Assembly (NCBI GenBank): GCA_000514715.1
Contig: AZWL01000018.1
Coordinates: 102,343-166,342, forward strand
Direction of reading: 5' to 3'
Origin: Streptomyces sp. CNH099
Lineage (GTDB): Bacteria; Actinomycetota; Actinomycetes; Streptomycetales; Streptomycetaceae
Length of the DNA stretch: 64,000 bases
Under the pieces are notes generated by a model. That model ran no database searches. It saw only the letters and a list, made by a program, of their open reading frames with translations, and had not been told where the DNA came from. Position 1 is the stretch's first letter; every line of letters begins with the position of its first letter. This document shows positions 24,363 to 32,803 of this stretch, in pieces. A program made the position numbers and the translations under genes.

Positions 24363-25277
24363 ATGAACATCCTCTGGCTCTTCGCCCACCCCGAACGCCG
24401 CTCCCTCAACGCCGCCCTCCGCGACGACGGCGTCCGCGCGCTGCGCGCCGCGGGCCACGAGGTCCGCCAGTCCGATCTGTACGCCATGGGCTTCAAGGCC
24501 GTACTCGACGCGGACGACTACCCCGGCGCCGACGACGATCGGTTCCTCGTCGGCGACGCCCAGGAGGACGCCTGGCGGGCCGGGACCGTCGGCGCCGACA
24601 TCGCCGCCGAGCACGAGAAGCTGGCGTGGGCGGACGCCCTCGTCGTGCACTTCCCGCTGTGGTGGTTCGGGCCCCCGGCGATCCTCAAGGGCTGGTTCGA
24701 CCGCGTGCTCGTCCAGGGCCTCGCGTCCAAGGTCAAGGACGCGGACGGCAGAACGCGGCGGTACGGGGACGGGGGCCTGGCCGGGAAGCGCGCGATGGTC
24801 GTCACCTCGGTCGGCGCCCGCGAGGCGAGCTTCGGCCCGCGCGGCATCCACGGGCACATCGACGAGGTGCTGTGGCCGCTGCACCACGGCACGTTCTTCT
24901 ACACCGGCATGGCGCCGCTGCCGCCCTTCGTCGTCTACGGCGCCGACCGCCTCGCGCCGGACGGCTACCCGCAGGTGGCCGCGGCCCTGCGGGAGCGGCT
25001 GCGCACGCTGGGGACGACGGCTCCGCTGCCGTACCGGACGGAGCGGGGCGGGGACTACGACGAGGGGCTGGAACTGCGGGCGGAACTGGCGCCGGGCGGC
25101 ACGGGGTTGAGCGTGCACAGCACGGAGCCGCCCGGCCCGCACCGCCGCCCCGCCCCCACGTCCGCACCCGCCCCCACGTCCGCACCCGCCCCCACGTCCG
25201 CGGCCGTGCCCGGGGGCGGCGCGCCCGGGGCCCTGCCGGCAAACACCCCACTTCCCCGCACACCCACCCCAGGGTAG
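24363..25277 (+). CDS. NAD(P)H:quinone reductase, flavodoxin-like
   Basis: A 304-residue protein from ATG 24363. It reads NILWLFAHPERRSLNAALRD, LVVHFPLWWFGPPAILKGWF and GKRAMVVTSVGAREASFGPR, the FMN/FAD-binding fold of the MdaB/NQO1 family, which makes two-electron reductions of quinones. The catalytic part ends near residue 240. An added Pro-rich tail contains three PAPTSA units encoded by 18-bp repeats. The ribosome site is weak. No partner gene is obvious. Confidence 0.85.
   Translation: MNILWLFAHPERRSLNAALRDDGVRALRAAGHEVRQSDLYAMGFKAVLDADDYPGADDDRFLVGDAQEDAWRAGTVGADIAAEHEKLAWADALVVHFPLWWFGPPAILKGWFDRVLVQGLASKVKDADGRTRRYGDGGLAGKRAMVVTSVGAREASFGPRGIHGHIDEVLWPLHHGTFFYTGMAPLPPFVVYGADRLAPDGYPQVAAALRERLRTLGTTAPLPYRTERGGDYDEGLELRAELAPGGTGLSVHSTEPPGPHRRPAPTSAPAPTSAPAPTSAAVPGGGAPGALPANTPLPRTPTPG
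25151..25204. repeat. Three 18-bp tandem repeats in a gene tail
   Basis: Units at 25151-25168, 25169-25186 and 25187-25204; the third differs in its last bases. They encode the PAPTSA repeats of the quinone reductase tail. Confidence 0.9.
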
Positions 25278-25342
25278 GCCGCCCCGCCGACAAGCCCGCT
25301 CCGCCGCCGGAGGCGTGCCCCCGCCCCAGCCGCGGGCCCCGC

Positions 25343-26431
25343 TCAGGCCGCGGCCCCGCCGCCCTCCGCCCGGAACGTGCGCCGGTACGTGCTCGGTGAC
25401 ACCCCCAGTGCCGTCTGCATGTGCTGCCGCAGCGACGCCGCCGTCCCGAACCCCGCGTCCGCCGCGACGCGGTCCACCGCCAGATCCGTGTCCTCCAGCA
25501 ACTGCCGCGCCCGCTCCACCCGCTGCACCGTCAGCCACTGCCCCGGGCTCATCCCCACCTCCTCCCGGAACCGCCGCGTGAACGTCCGCACCGACATCGA
25601 CTCGCACGCCGCCAGGTCCCGCAGCGCCAGCGGCTCGTGCAGCCGCGCCAGCGCCCACGCCCGGGCCTTCGCCGTCGTCGACGCCGCCGGCTCCGGCACC
25701 GGCCGCCGGATGAACTGCGCCTGCCCGCCGTCCCGGTGCGGCGGCACCACGGTCCGCCGCGCCACGTCGTTGGCCACGGCGGAGCCGTGGTCGCGCCGGA
25801 TCATGTGCAGGCACAGGTCGATTCCGGAGGCCACCCCCGCGGACGTCAGCACGTCCCCGTCGTCCACGTACAGCACGTCCGCGTCGAAGCGCACCTTCGG
25901 GAACAGTGCCCGGAACCGGTCGCCCGACGTCCAGTGCGTCGTCGCCGGCCGCCCGTCCAGCAGCCCGGCCGCGGCGAGGACGAACGCGCCGGTGCAGATC
26001 GACGCGAGCCGCGCCCCCGGCCGTACGCGCCCCAGCGCCGCCGCGACCTCCGCGGGCAGCCGCCCGCGGGTGTACGCCTCGTCCGCCTCGTGGGACGCGG
26101 GCACGATCACCGTACGGGCGCCGGCCAGCGCCTCAGGACCGTGCCGCACGTTCACGCTCACGTCCGCGTCCGTCCGCACCTCGCCCGGCGTGACGGCGCA
26201 GGTCACGACCTCGTAGAGCGGCTTCCCCGCCGCGCTGCGGGCCCGGCCGAAGAGGCGGTGGGCGATGCCCATCTCGATGGGCAGCATCCCGTGCCGTACG
26301 AAGACCGCGACGGGATGCCGCTCCGGATGCCGGAAGACGGGCGCCCCGGCGTGCGTGGCGGTCGCGGCGGGCGGAGCCGGGGCCGGTGCGGGGGCGGTGA
26401 GAGGGGCGGGGGCGGGCTGCGCGGGACTCAT
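25343..26431 (-). CDS. GlxA-type AraC-family regulator (DJ-1/PfpI + HTH)
   Basis: A 362-residue protein starting at ATG 26431. The N-terminal DJ-1/PfpI-like domain includes ARLASICTGAFVLAAAGLLD with the nucleophile-elbow cysteine and DGDVLTSAGVASGIDLCLHM. The C-terminal AraC helix-turn-helix pair reads ESMSVRTFTRRFREEVGMSP and AADAGFGTAASLRQHMQTAL. It is divergent from an MFS transporter 70 bases away, which is the most likely target. Confidence 0.9.
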   Translation of the reverse strand: MSPAQPAPAPLTAPAPAPAPPAATATHAGAPVFRHPERHPVAVFVRHGMLPIEMGIAHRLFGRARSAAGKPLYEVVTCAVTPGEVRTDADVSVNVRHGPEALAGARTVIVPASHEADEAYTRGRLPAEVAAALGRVRPGARLASICTGAFVLAAAGLLDGRPATTHWTSGDRFRALFPKVRFDADVLYVDDGDVLTSAGVASGIDLCLHMIRRDHGSAVANDVARRTVVPPHRDGGQAQFIRRPVPEPAASTTAKARAWALARLHEPLALRDLAACESMSVRTFTRRFREEVGMSPGQWLTVQRVERARQLLEDTDLAVDRVAADAGFGTAASLRQHMQTALGVSPSTYRRTFRAEGGGAAA

Positions 26432-26501
26432 GGCCCGATCCTTGCACACCTTGGCCGTCGGGCCACTCGTTCCGGGCCGGGCACCGGGCGATCCTCGACG
26501 G

Positions 26502-27875
26502 GTGACGCAGCCACCGCCGCCCTCCGCCGACACCGACGCGACCGACACCGACGCGACCGACACCGCCGCGGCCGGAACCGCCCCGGCCACCCCGGCCGCC
26601 CCCCGGCGCCCCGCCCGGCGCCGCCGCGTGCACCGCGCCTGGTTCGTCGCCGCGGTGACCTTCGCGACCGTCGTCGCCGCCGCCTCCTTCGTCGCCCTCC
26701 CCGGCCTGCTGATCGGTCCCCTCCACGACGAGTTCGGCTGGTCCCGCGGCACGATCGGCCTCGCCGCCTCGGTCAACCTCACCCTGTACGGCGTCACCGC
26801 CCCCTTCGCCGCCGCGCTCATGGACCGCTTCGGCATACGCCGCGTGGTGGCGGCGGCGCTCACGATGATCGCCACCGGGGCGCTCCTCAGCCACTGGATG
26901 ACCGCCAGCTGGCAACTGCTCCTCTACTGGGGCCTGCTCATCGGCCTCGGCACCGGCTCCATGGCCCTCGCCTTCTCCGCCACCGTCACCAACCGCTGGT
27001 TCGTCAAGCACCGCGGCCTCGTCACCGGCATCCTCACCGCCGCCACCGCCTCCGGCCAGCTGGTGTTCCTGCCGCTGCTGTCGTGGATCGTGGAGACCCA
27101 CGGCTGGCGGCCCGCGACGGTGACGGTCGCGCTGGTCTCCGCCGCCGCCGTGCCGTTCGTCTGGCTGCTCCTGCGCGACCACCCCGCCGACGTCGGCCTC
27201 GCCCCGTACGGCGCGGACGAGTTCGTCCCCAAGCCCCCGCCGCAGCACGGCGCCGCCGCCCGCGCGCTGCGCGTCCTGCGCGACTCCTCCCGCAGCGGCA
27301 CGTTCTGGCTGCTCTGCGGCACGTTCGCGATCTGCGGCGCGTCGACCAACGGCATCATCCGCACCCACTTCGTGCCCTCGGCCCACGACCACGGCATGGC
27401 CCTCACCGTCGCCGCGTCGCTCCTGGCGGTCGTCGGCGTCTTCGACGTGATCGGCACGATCGCCAGCGGCTGGCTCACCGACCGCTACGACGCCCGCCGG
27501 CTGCTCGCCGTCTACTACGGGCTGCGCGGCCTGTCCCTGATGTTCCTGCCGCTGCTGCTCGGCCCGTCGATCCACCCGCCGATGATCTTCTTCATCGTCT
27601 TCTACGGCCTCGACTGGGTCGCCACCGTCCCGCCCACGCTCGCGCTCTGCCGCGAGCACTACGGCGAGGACAGCGCGATCGTCTTCGGCTGGGTCCTGGC
27701 CTCCCACCAGATCGGCGCGGCGGTGGTGGCCTGGCTCGGCGGCGTGGCGCGCGACGTGACGGGCACGTACGACATGGTGTGGCTGGCGTCCGGCGGGCTG
27801 TGCGCGCTGGCGGCGATGATGTCGCTGGTGCTGAGGCAGGGGCGGGCGGAGGAGAAGCAGGTCCAGGCGGCGTAG
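26502..27875 (+). CDS. MFS transporter, 12 membrane helices
   Basis: A 457-residue protein from GTG 26502. After a Thr/Ala-rich cytoplasmic tail with DTDATD repeats come twelve hydrophobic segments with the MFS loop ALMDRFGIRRVV and a symmetrical WLTDRYDARRLL in the second half. The overall pattern resembles oxalate/formate-type or related MFS proteins; the substrate is not known. It is divergent from the GlxA-type regulator. Confidence 0.9.
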   Translation: MTQPPPPSADTDATDTDATDTAAAGTAPATPAAPRRPARRRRVHRAWFVAAVTFATVVAAASFVALPGLLIGPLHDEFGWSRGTIGLAASVNLTLYGVTAPFAAALMDRFGIRRVVAAALTMIATGALLSHWMTASWQLLLYWGLLIGLGTGSMALAFSATVTNRWFVKHRGLVTGILTAATASGQLVFLPLLSWIVETHGWRPATVTVALVSAAAVPFVWLLLRDHPADVGLAPYGADEFVPKPPPQHGAAARALRVLRDSSRSGTFWLLCGTFAICGASTNGIIRTHFVPSAHDHGMALTVAASLLAVVGVFDVIGTIASGWLTDRYDARRLLAVYYGLRGLSLMFLPLLLGPSIHPPMIFFIVFYGLDWVATVPPTLALCREHYGEDSAIVFGWVLASHQIGAAVVAWLGGVARDVTGTYDMVWLASGGLCALAAMMSLVLRQGRAEEKQVQAA

Positions 27876-27891
27876 CGGCGCGGGACCGCCC

Positions 27892-29253
27892 TCACAGACC
27901 CGCCCGCCCACGCCCGGCGCCGGCGAGCGCGCCGAGGAGCCCGAGCACGCACAGGGCGCAGGCGCCGGCGAAGGGTGCCGCGACCCAGGCGCCCTCCGGC
28001 CGGAGCGCCAGGGCCGCACCCGCGACCGCCGCGCCGAGGGTCGCGCCGACCTGGCGGGTGGCGTTGAGGATGCCGCCCACCGCCCCCGCGGTACGCGCCG
28101 GTGCGTGCCCGACCGCGTACCCGACCAGTGCCGGAAGGCACCACGAGACGCCCAGCCCGCAGGCGAACAGGGCGAGTCCCAGGACCGTACGGTGCCGGTC
28201 GCCGCCCGCGAGCGCGGCGCCGGTCCCGGCCAGCCCCAGCGCCAGCGCCGCCAGCCCGAGCCGGATCGGGACCAGCGCCCCGAAGCGGGCGGCCAGCCGG
28301 CCCGTCAGCAGGGGGTTGACGGCGATCGGGAGGGTCATCGGAAGGAGCGTGAGGCCGGTGTCCAGAGCGTCCTCGTGCAGCGCCAGGGGGACCGCGAACA
28401 GGACGGTGGTCAGGGCGTAGCCGACCGCCGCCCCCCAGGCGAACGCCGCCTGGACGGGCCGGTTGCGGCGCAGCAGCCCGGGGACGAGCGGGGCGCGCGA
28501 GCGGCCGTCGGCCCGGGCGGTGGCGACCGCGCACAGGACCGCCCCGGCCGCCGCGCACAGGCAGGTCTCCCAGCGCATGTGCCCCGCCTCGGTCACCGCC
28601 AGCGTCAGCGCCGCCAGCGCGGCCATGAGCCCCAGGTGAGGGACGGGGTCGAGCGGCCGGCGGTGCGCGGCGGTGGGGAGCCGCCCGCGGCACAGGAGCG
28701 CCACGACCCCCGCGAGGGGCAGGTTGACGAGGAAGACGGCCCGCCAGCCGGACAGCTCCACGAGCCAACCGCCGAGCACGGGCCCCGCGGCCATGGCCGC
28801 CCCGCTCACCGCCGCCCACACGCTGAGGGCGCGGGCCCTGGCCGCCGGCTCCGGGAACAGGGCGGCGATGATCGCCATCGAGCCGGGGATGATCGCCGCC
28901 GCCAGCAGCCCCAGCACCGTACGGCAGACGAGCAGCGCCCCCAGCCCGGGCGCGAGGGCGCAGGCGAGCGAGACGGCCCCGAACCCGGCGCTGCCGGCGC
29001 CGAAGACCCGGCCCGCGCCGAACCGGTCCGCCAGCCCGCCGCCGAGCACCAGGCCGGAGGCCAGCGCCGTCGTGTACGCCGTGGTGGCCCAGCCGGCGCC
29101 GATCACGTCGGTGTGCAGCGACGCGATCAGGTCCGGCTCGGCCACCGCGAGGACGGTGGTGTCCAGCAGCACCATGAAGTAGGCCAGCGAGACACCGGCG
29201 AGTGCGTACCGGGTGCCGCGCGCCGTACGTACGGAGGCGGTGGCAGCGTCCAC
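27892..29253 (-). CDS. MFS drug-efflux transporter (DHA2-like)
   Basis: A 453-residue protein. It reads YFMVLLDTTVLAVAEPDLIA, the LDxTVVNVALP motif C region of EmrB/QacA exporters in altered form, and ADRFGAGRVFGAGSAGF. About 13-14 helices can be counted. GPVLGGWLVELSGWRAVFLV marks the antiporter motif. It is probably a proton-coupled efflux pump. The divergent LysR gene at 29406 is a likely regulator. Confidence 0.9.
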   Translation of the reverse strand: MDAATASVRTARGTRYALAGVSLAYFMVLLDTTVLAVAEPDLIASLHTDVIGAGWATTAYTTALASGLVLGGGLADRFGAGRVFGAGSAGFGAVSLACALAPGLGALLVCRTVLGLLAAAIIPGSMAIIAALFPEPAARARALSVWAAVSGAAMAAGPVLGGWLVELSGWRAVFLVNLPLAGVVALLCRGRLPTAAHRRPLDPVPHLGLMAALAALTLAVTEAGHMRWETCLCAAAGAVLCAVATARADGRSRAPLVPGLLRRNRPVQAAFAWGAAVGYALTTVLFAVPLALHEDALDTGLTLLPMTLPIAVNPLLTGRLAARFGALVPIRLGLAALALGLAGTGAALAGGDRHRTVLGLALFACGLGVSWCLPALVGYAVGHAPARTAGAVGGILNATRQVGATLGAAVAGAALALRPEGAWVAAPFAGACALCVLGLLGALAGAGRGRAGL

Positions 29254-29355
29254 GGGGACTCCCGAGCGGTGGGGGACAGGGACCGGCTCAGGTTCGCCCG
29301 GCCGCGGCGGGAGGCTCGACCGGCCGGCCCGGACGCCGCATCCGGGAAAACCGAA

Positions 29356-29391
29356 TACCCGCCGTACCCGCCGTACCCGCCGTACCCGCGG
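29356..29391. repeat. 9-bp tandem repeats in the LysR promoter
   Basis: Three perfect TACCCGCCG units and a fourth variant (TACCCGCGG) end just before TACGCT, a good -10 box at 29392-29397. The repeats occupy the -35 zone between the divergent MFS and LysR genes. They could be a binding array or a variable spacer. Confidence 0.7.
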
Positions 29392-29405
29392 TACGCTGCG
29401 GTGAC

Positions 29406-30299
29406 GTGAACCTCGACCACGTGCGCACCGCCCTCGCGCTGGCCCGGCACGGCACCGTGAACCGGACCGCGGCCGCCGAGGGCCTGGCGCCGTCGTCGGT
29501 GTCCGACCGGGTACGCAGGCTGGAGCACGACCTCGGCGCCCGCCTGTTCACCCGGGACCGCCGCGGCATGCACCCCACCCCGGCCGGCCGCGCCTACCTC
29601 GCCGCCGCGGAAGCCGCCGTGGCCGACCTGGACGCCGCCGCAGCCCGCCTGACCGGACCGCCGGTCGCCGTCACCGTCGGCGCGCAGTCCTCGATCGCGG
29701 ACACGCTCCTGCCCGCCGTCCTCGACCGCCTCGCCGACAGCCCGGCCGCCGGGCACGCGCGGCTGCGCGCGTCCATCCGCCCCGAGGCGGACCGGACCCG
29801 GCTGCTCACCGCGCTCGTACGCGACGAGGCGGATGCGGCGGTCCTCCTCGACACCGGCCCGGACCTCGGCGACCTGGGCTACCCCGCTCCCGACGCCGCG
29901 CTGGACTTCCTCGACCTCCGCGAGGTGCCGATGGCCACGGTCGCCCCGCCGGGCCACCCGCTCGCCGGCAGGCCGGTCACCCTCGCCGACGTCCGCCGCG
30001 GCGCGTCCCTGGTCGGGCAGGAGTCCCGCTGCTCCTTCTGGATGGCGACGCGCCGCTGGCTCGGGCCGGACGTCGATCTCACGGCGGTCGGCGGCCTCGC
30101 GCAGGTCCGCGAGTGGGTCGCGGCCGGGCGCGGCGTCGCCGTCCTGCCCGACTTCGCCGTCCGCGACGACCTCGAACGCGGCCGGGTCGTGGCCCTCGAC
30201 GCGGCTACGCCGCCGCTGCAGCTCCGGCTGGTCTGGAGCAGGTCCCGCGGCACCGCCGAGTCCGTACGCACGCTTCTGTACGCCGTCTCCCAGGCGTGA
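29406..30299 (+). CDS. LysR-family regulator
   Basis: A 297-residue protein starting at GTG 29406. The N-terminal winged helix reads HVRTALALARHGTVNRTAAA and VSDRVRRLEHDLGARLFTRD. The effector domain covers residues 85-297. A -10-like TACGCT ends 8 bases before the start and no ribosome site is visible, so the mRNA may be leaderless. The neighbouring MFS pump is its likely target. Confidence 0.9.
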   Translation: MNLDHVRTALALARHGTVNRTAAAEGLAPSSVSDRVRRLEHDLGARLFTRDRRGMHPTPAGRAYLAAAEAAVADLDAAAARLTGPPVAVTVGAQSSIADTLLPAVLDRLADSPAAGHARLRASIRPEADRTRLLTALVRDEADAAVLLDTGPDLGDLGYPAPDAALDFLDLREVPMATVAPPGHPLAGRPVTLADVRRGASLVGQESRCSFWMATRRWLGPDVDLTAVGGLAQVREWVAAGRGVAVLPDFAVRDDLERGRVVALDAATPPLQLRLVWSRSRGTAESVRTLLYAVSQA

Positions 30300-30317
30300 A
30301 CGCCGCCGATGCGCGGG

Positions 30318-31265
30318 TCAGACGGGGAGCCACTGCTTGACGAGGGGCTGGTTGTCGCCGATCCAGGTCTCCACCGCGGCGGTCTTGTGGTCCGCGCCGC
30401 CGGCGTCCTGGATAGCGGCCTCCAGGCCCTGCAGCTGGTCCGGCGTCACCCGGAAGTTCCGCAGCCACTCCAGGGCTTCGTTGTCGCGCCGGCCGTGGAA
30501 GTCCCGGGAGACGACCGTGTGGAGCTTGTCGGGGTCGCCGAAGGCGTCGGCGGGGTCGTCGAGGTAGCGGATGTCGTACTTGGAGAACGCCCAGTGGGGG
30601 CGCCACATGCCGACCAGGACGGGGCGCTTCGCGGCGTACGCGCTGTCCAGGGCCGCCAGCATGGTGCCGGTGTCCTCGGCCTTCTGGCGGTAGATGTCGG
30701 TCAGGCCGTACTCCGGGATCACCGACTTGTTGATCGTTCTGGTCAGACCCGCGGTCGGCTCGATGCCGACGATCGTCCCGTCGAAGAGATGGCTGTACTC
30801 CGGCAGATCGACCAGGGACTGGACCTCATCCACGTAGTCGGGCACGGCCAGGCCCAGATCGCCGGGCTCGTACCAGGGACCGAGGTCCACCATCGAGCCG
30901 CCGTGCCGCGCCCACTGCTCGGTGTGGACGCTCGGCAGCCAGGCGTCCATGAAGACGTCGAACCGGCCCTCGGCCACCCCGCGGAACACGTCGGGAACGG
31001 CGTCCTGCTGCACGGCCTCGACCCGGTAGCCCTTGGACTCCAGTAACTGCTTCCACAGCTCGGTGACCGCGATGGCCTCGTCCCAGGCCACGTAGCCGAT
31101 GGTGACGGTCCCGCGGTCCTGCTGCGCCGGGGCCTTCGCCGGGCCGCCCTGCTTCCCGTCGGTACCGCAGGCGGCCAGGGCGGCGGGTGCCAGCGCCCCC
31201 GCGGCCAGGGCTCCCAGGAACCCGCGTCGATCCCATGCGCGTGCGCCGTCTCCCCCGGTGGACAT
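30318..31265 (-). CDS. OpuAC-type glycine betaine/choline-binding lipoprotein
   Basis: A 315-residue protein with a twin-arginine-like start (WDRRGFLGALAAGALA) and a lipobox LAAC at Cys33. The mature domain reads TVTIGYVAWDEAIAVTELWK and FDVFMDAWLPSVHTEQWARH, typical of OpuAC-type binding proteins for compatible solutes. No permease or ATPase gene lies beside it, so it is an orphan binding protein. Codon 74 is TTA (31044-31046), the rare bldA-read leucine codon. Confidence 0.9.
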   Translation of the reverse strand: MSTGGDGARAWDRRGFLGALAAGALAPAALAACGTDGKQGGPAKAPAQQDRGTVTIGYVAWDEAIAVTELWKQLLESKGYRVEAVQQDAVPDVFRGVAEGRFDVFMDAWLPSVHTEQWARHGGSMVDLGPWYEPGDLGLAVPDYVDEVQSLVDLPEYSHLFDGTIVGIEPTAGLTRTINKSVIPEYGLTDIYRQKAEDTGTMLAALDSAYAAKRPVLVGMWRPHWAFSKYDIRYLDDPADAFGDPDKLHTVVSRDFHGRRDNEALEWLRNFRVTPDQLQGLEAAIQDAGGADHKTAAVETWIGDNQPLVKQWLPV

Positions 31266-31274
31266 TTCGTCAGC

Positions 31275-31302
31275 CTAGTGCCCTCCGACGCTGACGCACT
31301 AG
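31275..31302. promoter_or_regulatory. Inverted repeat CTAGTGC...GCACTAG
   Basis: Perfect 7-bp arms at 31275-31281 and 31296-31302, with centres 21 bases apart (two helical turns), sit between the divergent OpuAC-type and GlnX-like genes. The spacing suits a dimeric regulator. Confidence 0.5.
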
Positions 31303-31372
31303 TGTTCCTGACAGCGGTGACCGGGCGGGGAGTCTGGCGGGAGCTGTCGGAAGGCAAGGGGGAGGTCCGGGT

Positions 31373-32803
31373 GTGGTGACGCCGACGGGAACGGGGGACG
31401 CGTCCGGACCGGACGCGGCCGAGCACGTGCCCGCACCGATGGGGGCGGCCGTGCCGGTCGTTCCGGAACAGCGGCGCGGGAGGGTGCGGACGGCGGCCTC
31501 CGCGTTAGGGAGTGTCGTCGGGACGGGTTCCCCACCGGCCCGGCTGCGGCTGGCGGGACTGGTCATATCGCTGGTGACGGTGCTCTTCGGCGCACTTCTG
31601 GCCACGTCGGTGTACGAGCGCCAGACGGCGGCCCGGGACCTGGCGGAGCAGTCCGCACCGCTGAGCGTGGACGCGGCGGAGATATACCGCTCGCTGGCGG
31701 ACGCGAACGCCACGGCGGCCGCGGGCTTCCTGCGGGGCAGCAAGGAGTCCCACGCGGACCGCGTCGCGTATCAGGCGAACATCCGCACCGCCTCCCGGCT
31801 GCTCTCCAGGGCGGCGGCCCGCACCGGGGACTCCTTCGCCGCACAGCGGCAGATCACCATCCTGAACAAGGAACTGCCCGGCTACACCAGCCTGGTGGAG
31901 GCGGCACGCTCCGCCAACCGGGAGAACAAGCCGGTCGCCAACTCCTATCTGCGGTACGCCTCGGAGCAGATGCGCTCGACCATGCTCCCGGCGGCCGAGG
32001 ACATGTACCACGCGGAGATCCGGCGGATGGCCGCCATCCGCGCCGACGCCAGCGAGCCGCCCTGGGCGGCCTACGCCGCCGGGCTGCTCGCCCTGGCCGT
32101 GATCGGCTTCTTCTCCTACCGGCTCTACCTGGCCACCAACCGGATCCTCAACCTCGGTCTGGTGGCGACGGCCGGGATGGTGCTGGTGTCCATGGCCTGG
32201 CTGACGGCGGGCCACTCCGTGGCCCGCTCCTCGCTGGCCGACTCCGACACCCACGGCTCGGCCTCGGTGCAGCTGCTGACCCAGTCCCGGATCGCCGGCC
32301 TGAAGGCCCGCGGGAACGAGAACATGGCCCTGGTGGCGCAGGGGGAGGGCGCCGCGTACTCCCGGGAGTTCGACTACTGGGCGGGTGCGCTGGACGACAG
32401 GGACGCGGGGCAGCGGCTGATGCAGCGCTCCGAGCTGCAGGCCGAGGACGAGGTCGGGCAGGAGCTGGTGGCAGACGCCTGGGTGGAGCTGAAGGACTGG
32501 AAGGAACTGCACGACGAGGCCCGCAGGCAGGACGATTTGGGCGACTACGACGCCGCCCTGGCGCGCACCATCGGCGGGAAGGCCGGCGGCAAGACCGTCG
32601 AGGACACCACCGAGCGCAGCTTCGCCGCCATGGACCGCAAGCTGGCCGCGGCGGTGGACCACGAGCAGAAGCAGTTCCAGGAGCAGGCCGAGAACGGGCG
32701 CGGCGCGCTCTCCGGCCTGCCCGTCGGCGGCCCGGTGCTGTGCCTGCTCGGCGTTGCGGGCGCGGCCCTGGGCCTCGGCAAGCGGCTGGCGGAGTACCGG
32801 TGA
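31373..32803 (+). CDS. GlnX-like membrane sensor protein
   Basis: A 476-residue protein with four membrane helices (about 60-82, 228-247, 254-278 and 452-470). Two extracytoplasmic/helical sensor-like regions lie between helices 1-2 and 3-4. There is no kinase, HAMP or methyl-accepting domain. It overlaps the next gene, a solute-binding lipoprotein, as GTGA. In mycobacteria, GlnX and GlnH form a membrane pair that reports amino acid levels to the kinase PknG; order and topology here match, although sequence identity was not tested. Codon 45 is TTA (31505-31507). Confidence 0.65.
   Translation: MVTPTGTGDASGPDAAEHVPAPMGAAVPVVPEQRRGRVRTAASALGSVVGTGSPPARLRLAGLVISLVTVLFGALLATSVYERQTAARDLAEQSAPLSVDAAEIYRSLADANATAAAGFLRGSKESHADRVAYQANIRTASRLLSRAAARTGDSFAAQRQITILNKELPGYTSLVEAARSANRENKPVANSYLRYASEQMRSTMLPAAEDMYHAEIRRMAAIRADASEPPWAAYAAGLLALAVIGFFSYRLYLATNRILNLGLVATAGMVLVSMAWLTAGHSVARSSLADSDTHGSASVQLLTQSRIAGLKARGNENMALVAQGEGAAYSREFDYWAGALDDRDAGQRLMQRSELQAEDEVGQELVADAWVELKDWKELHDEARRQDDLGDYDAALARTIGGKAGGKTVEDTTERSFAAMDRKLAAAVDHEQKQFQEQAENGRGALSGLPVGGPVLCLLGVAGAALGLGKRLAEYR

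Noticed and set aside
25151..25204. Possible CRISPR-like repeat array
   Set aside because: Units are contiguous, only 18 bp, without spacers, and in frame in a coding tail.
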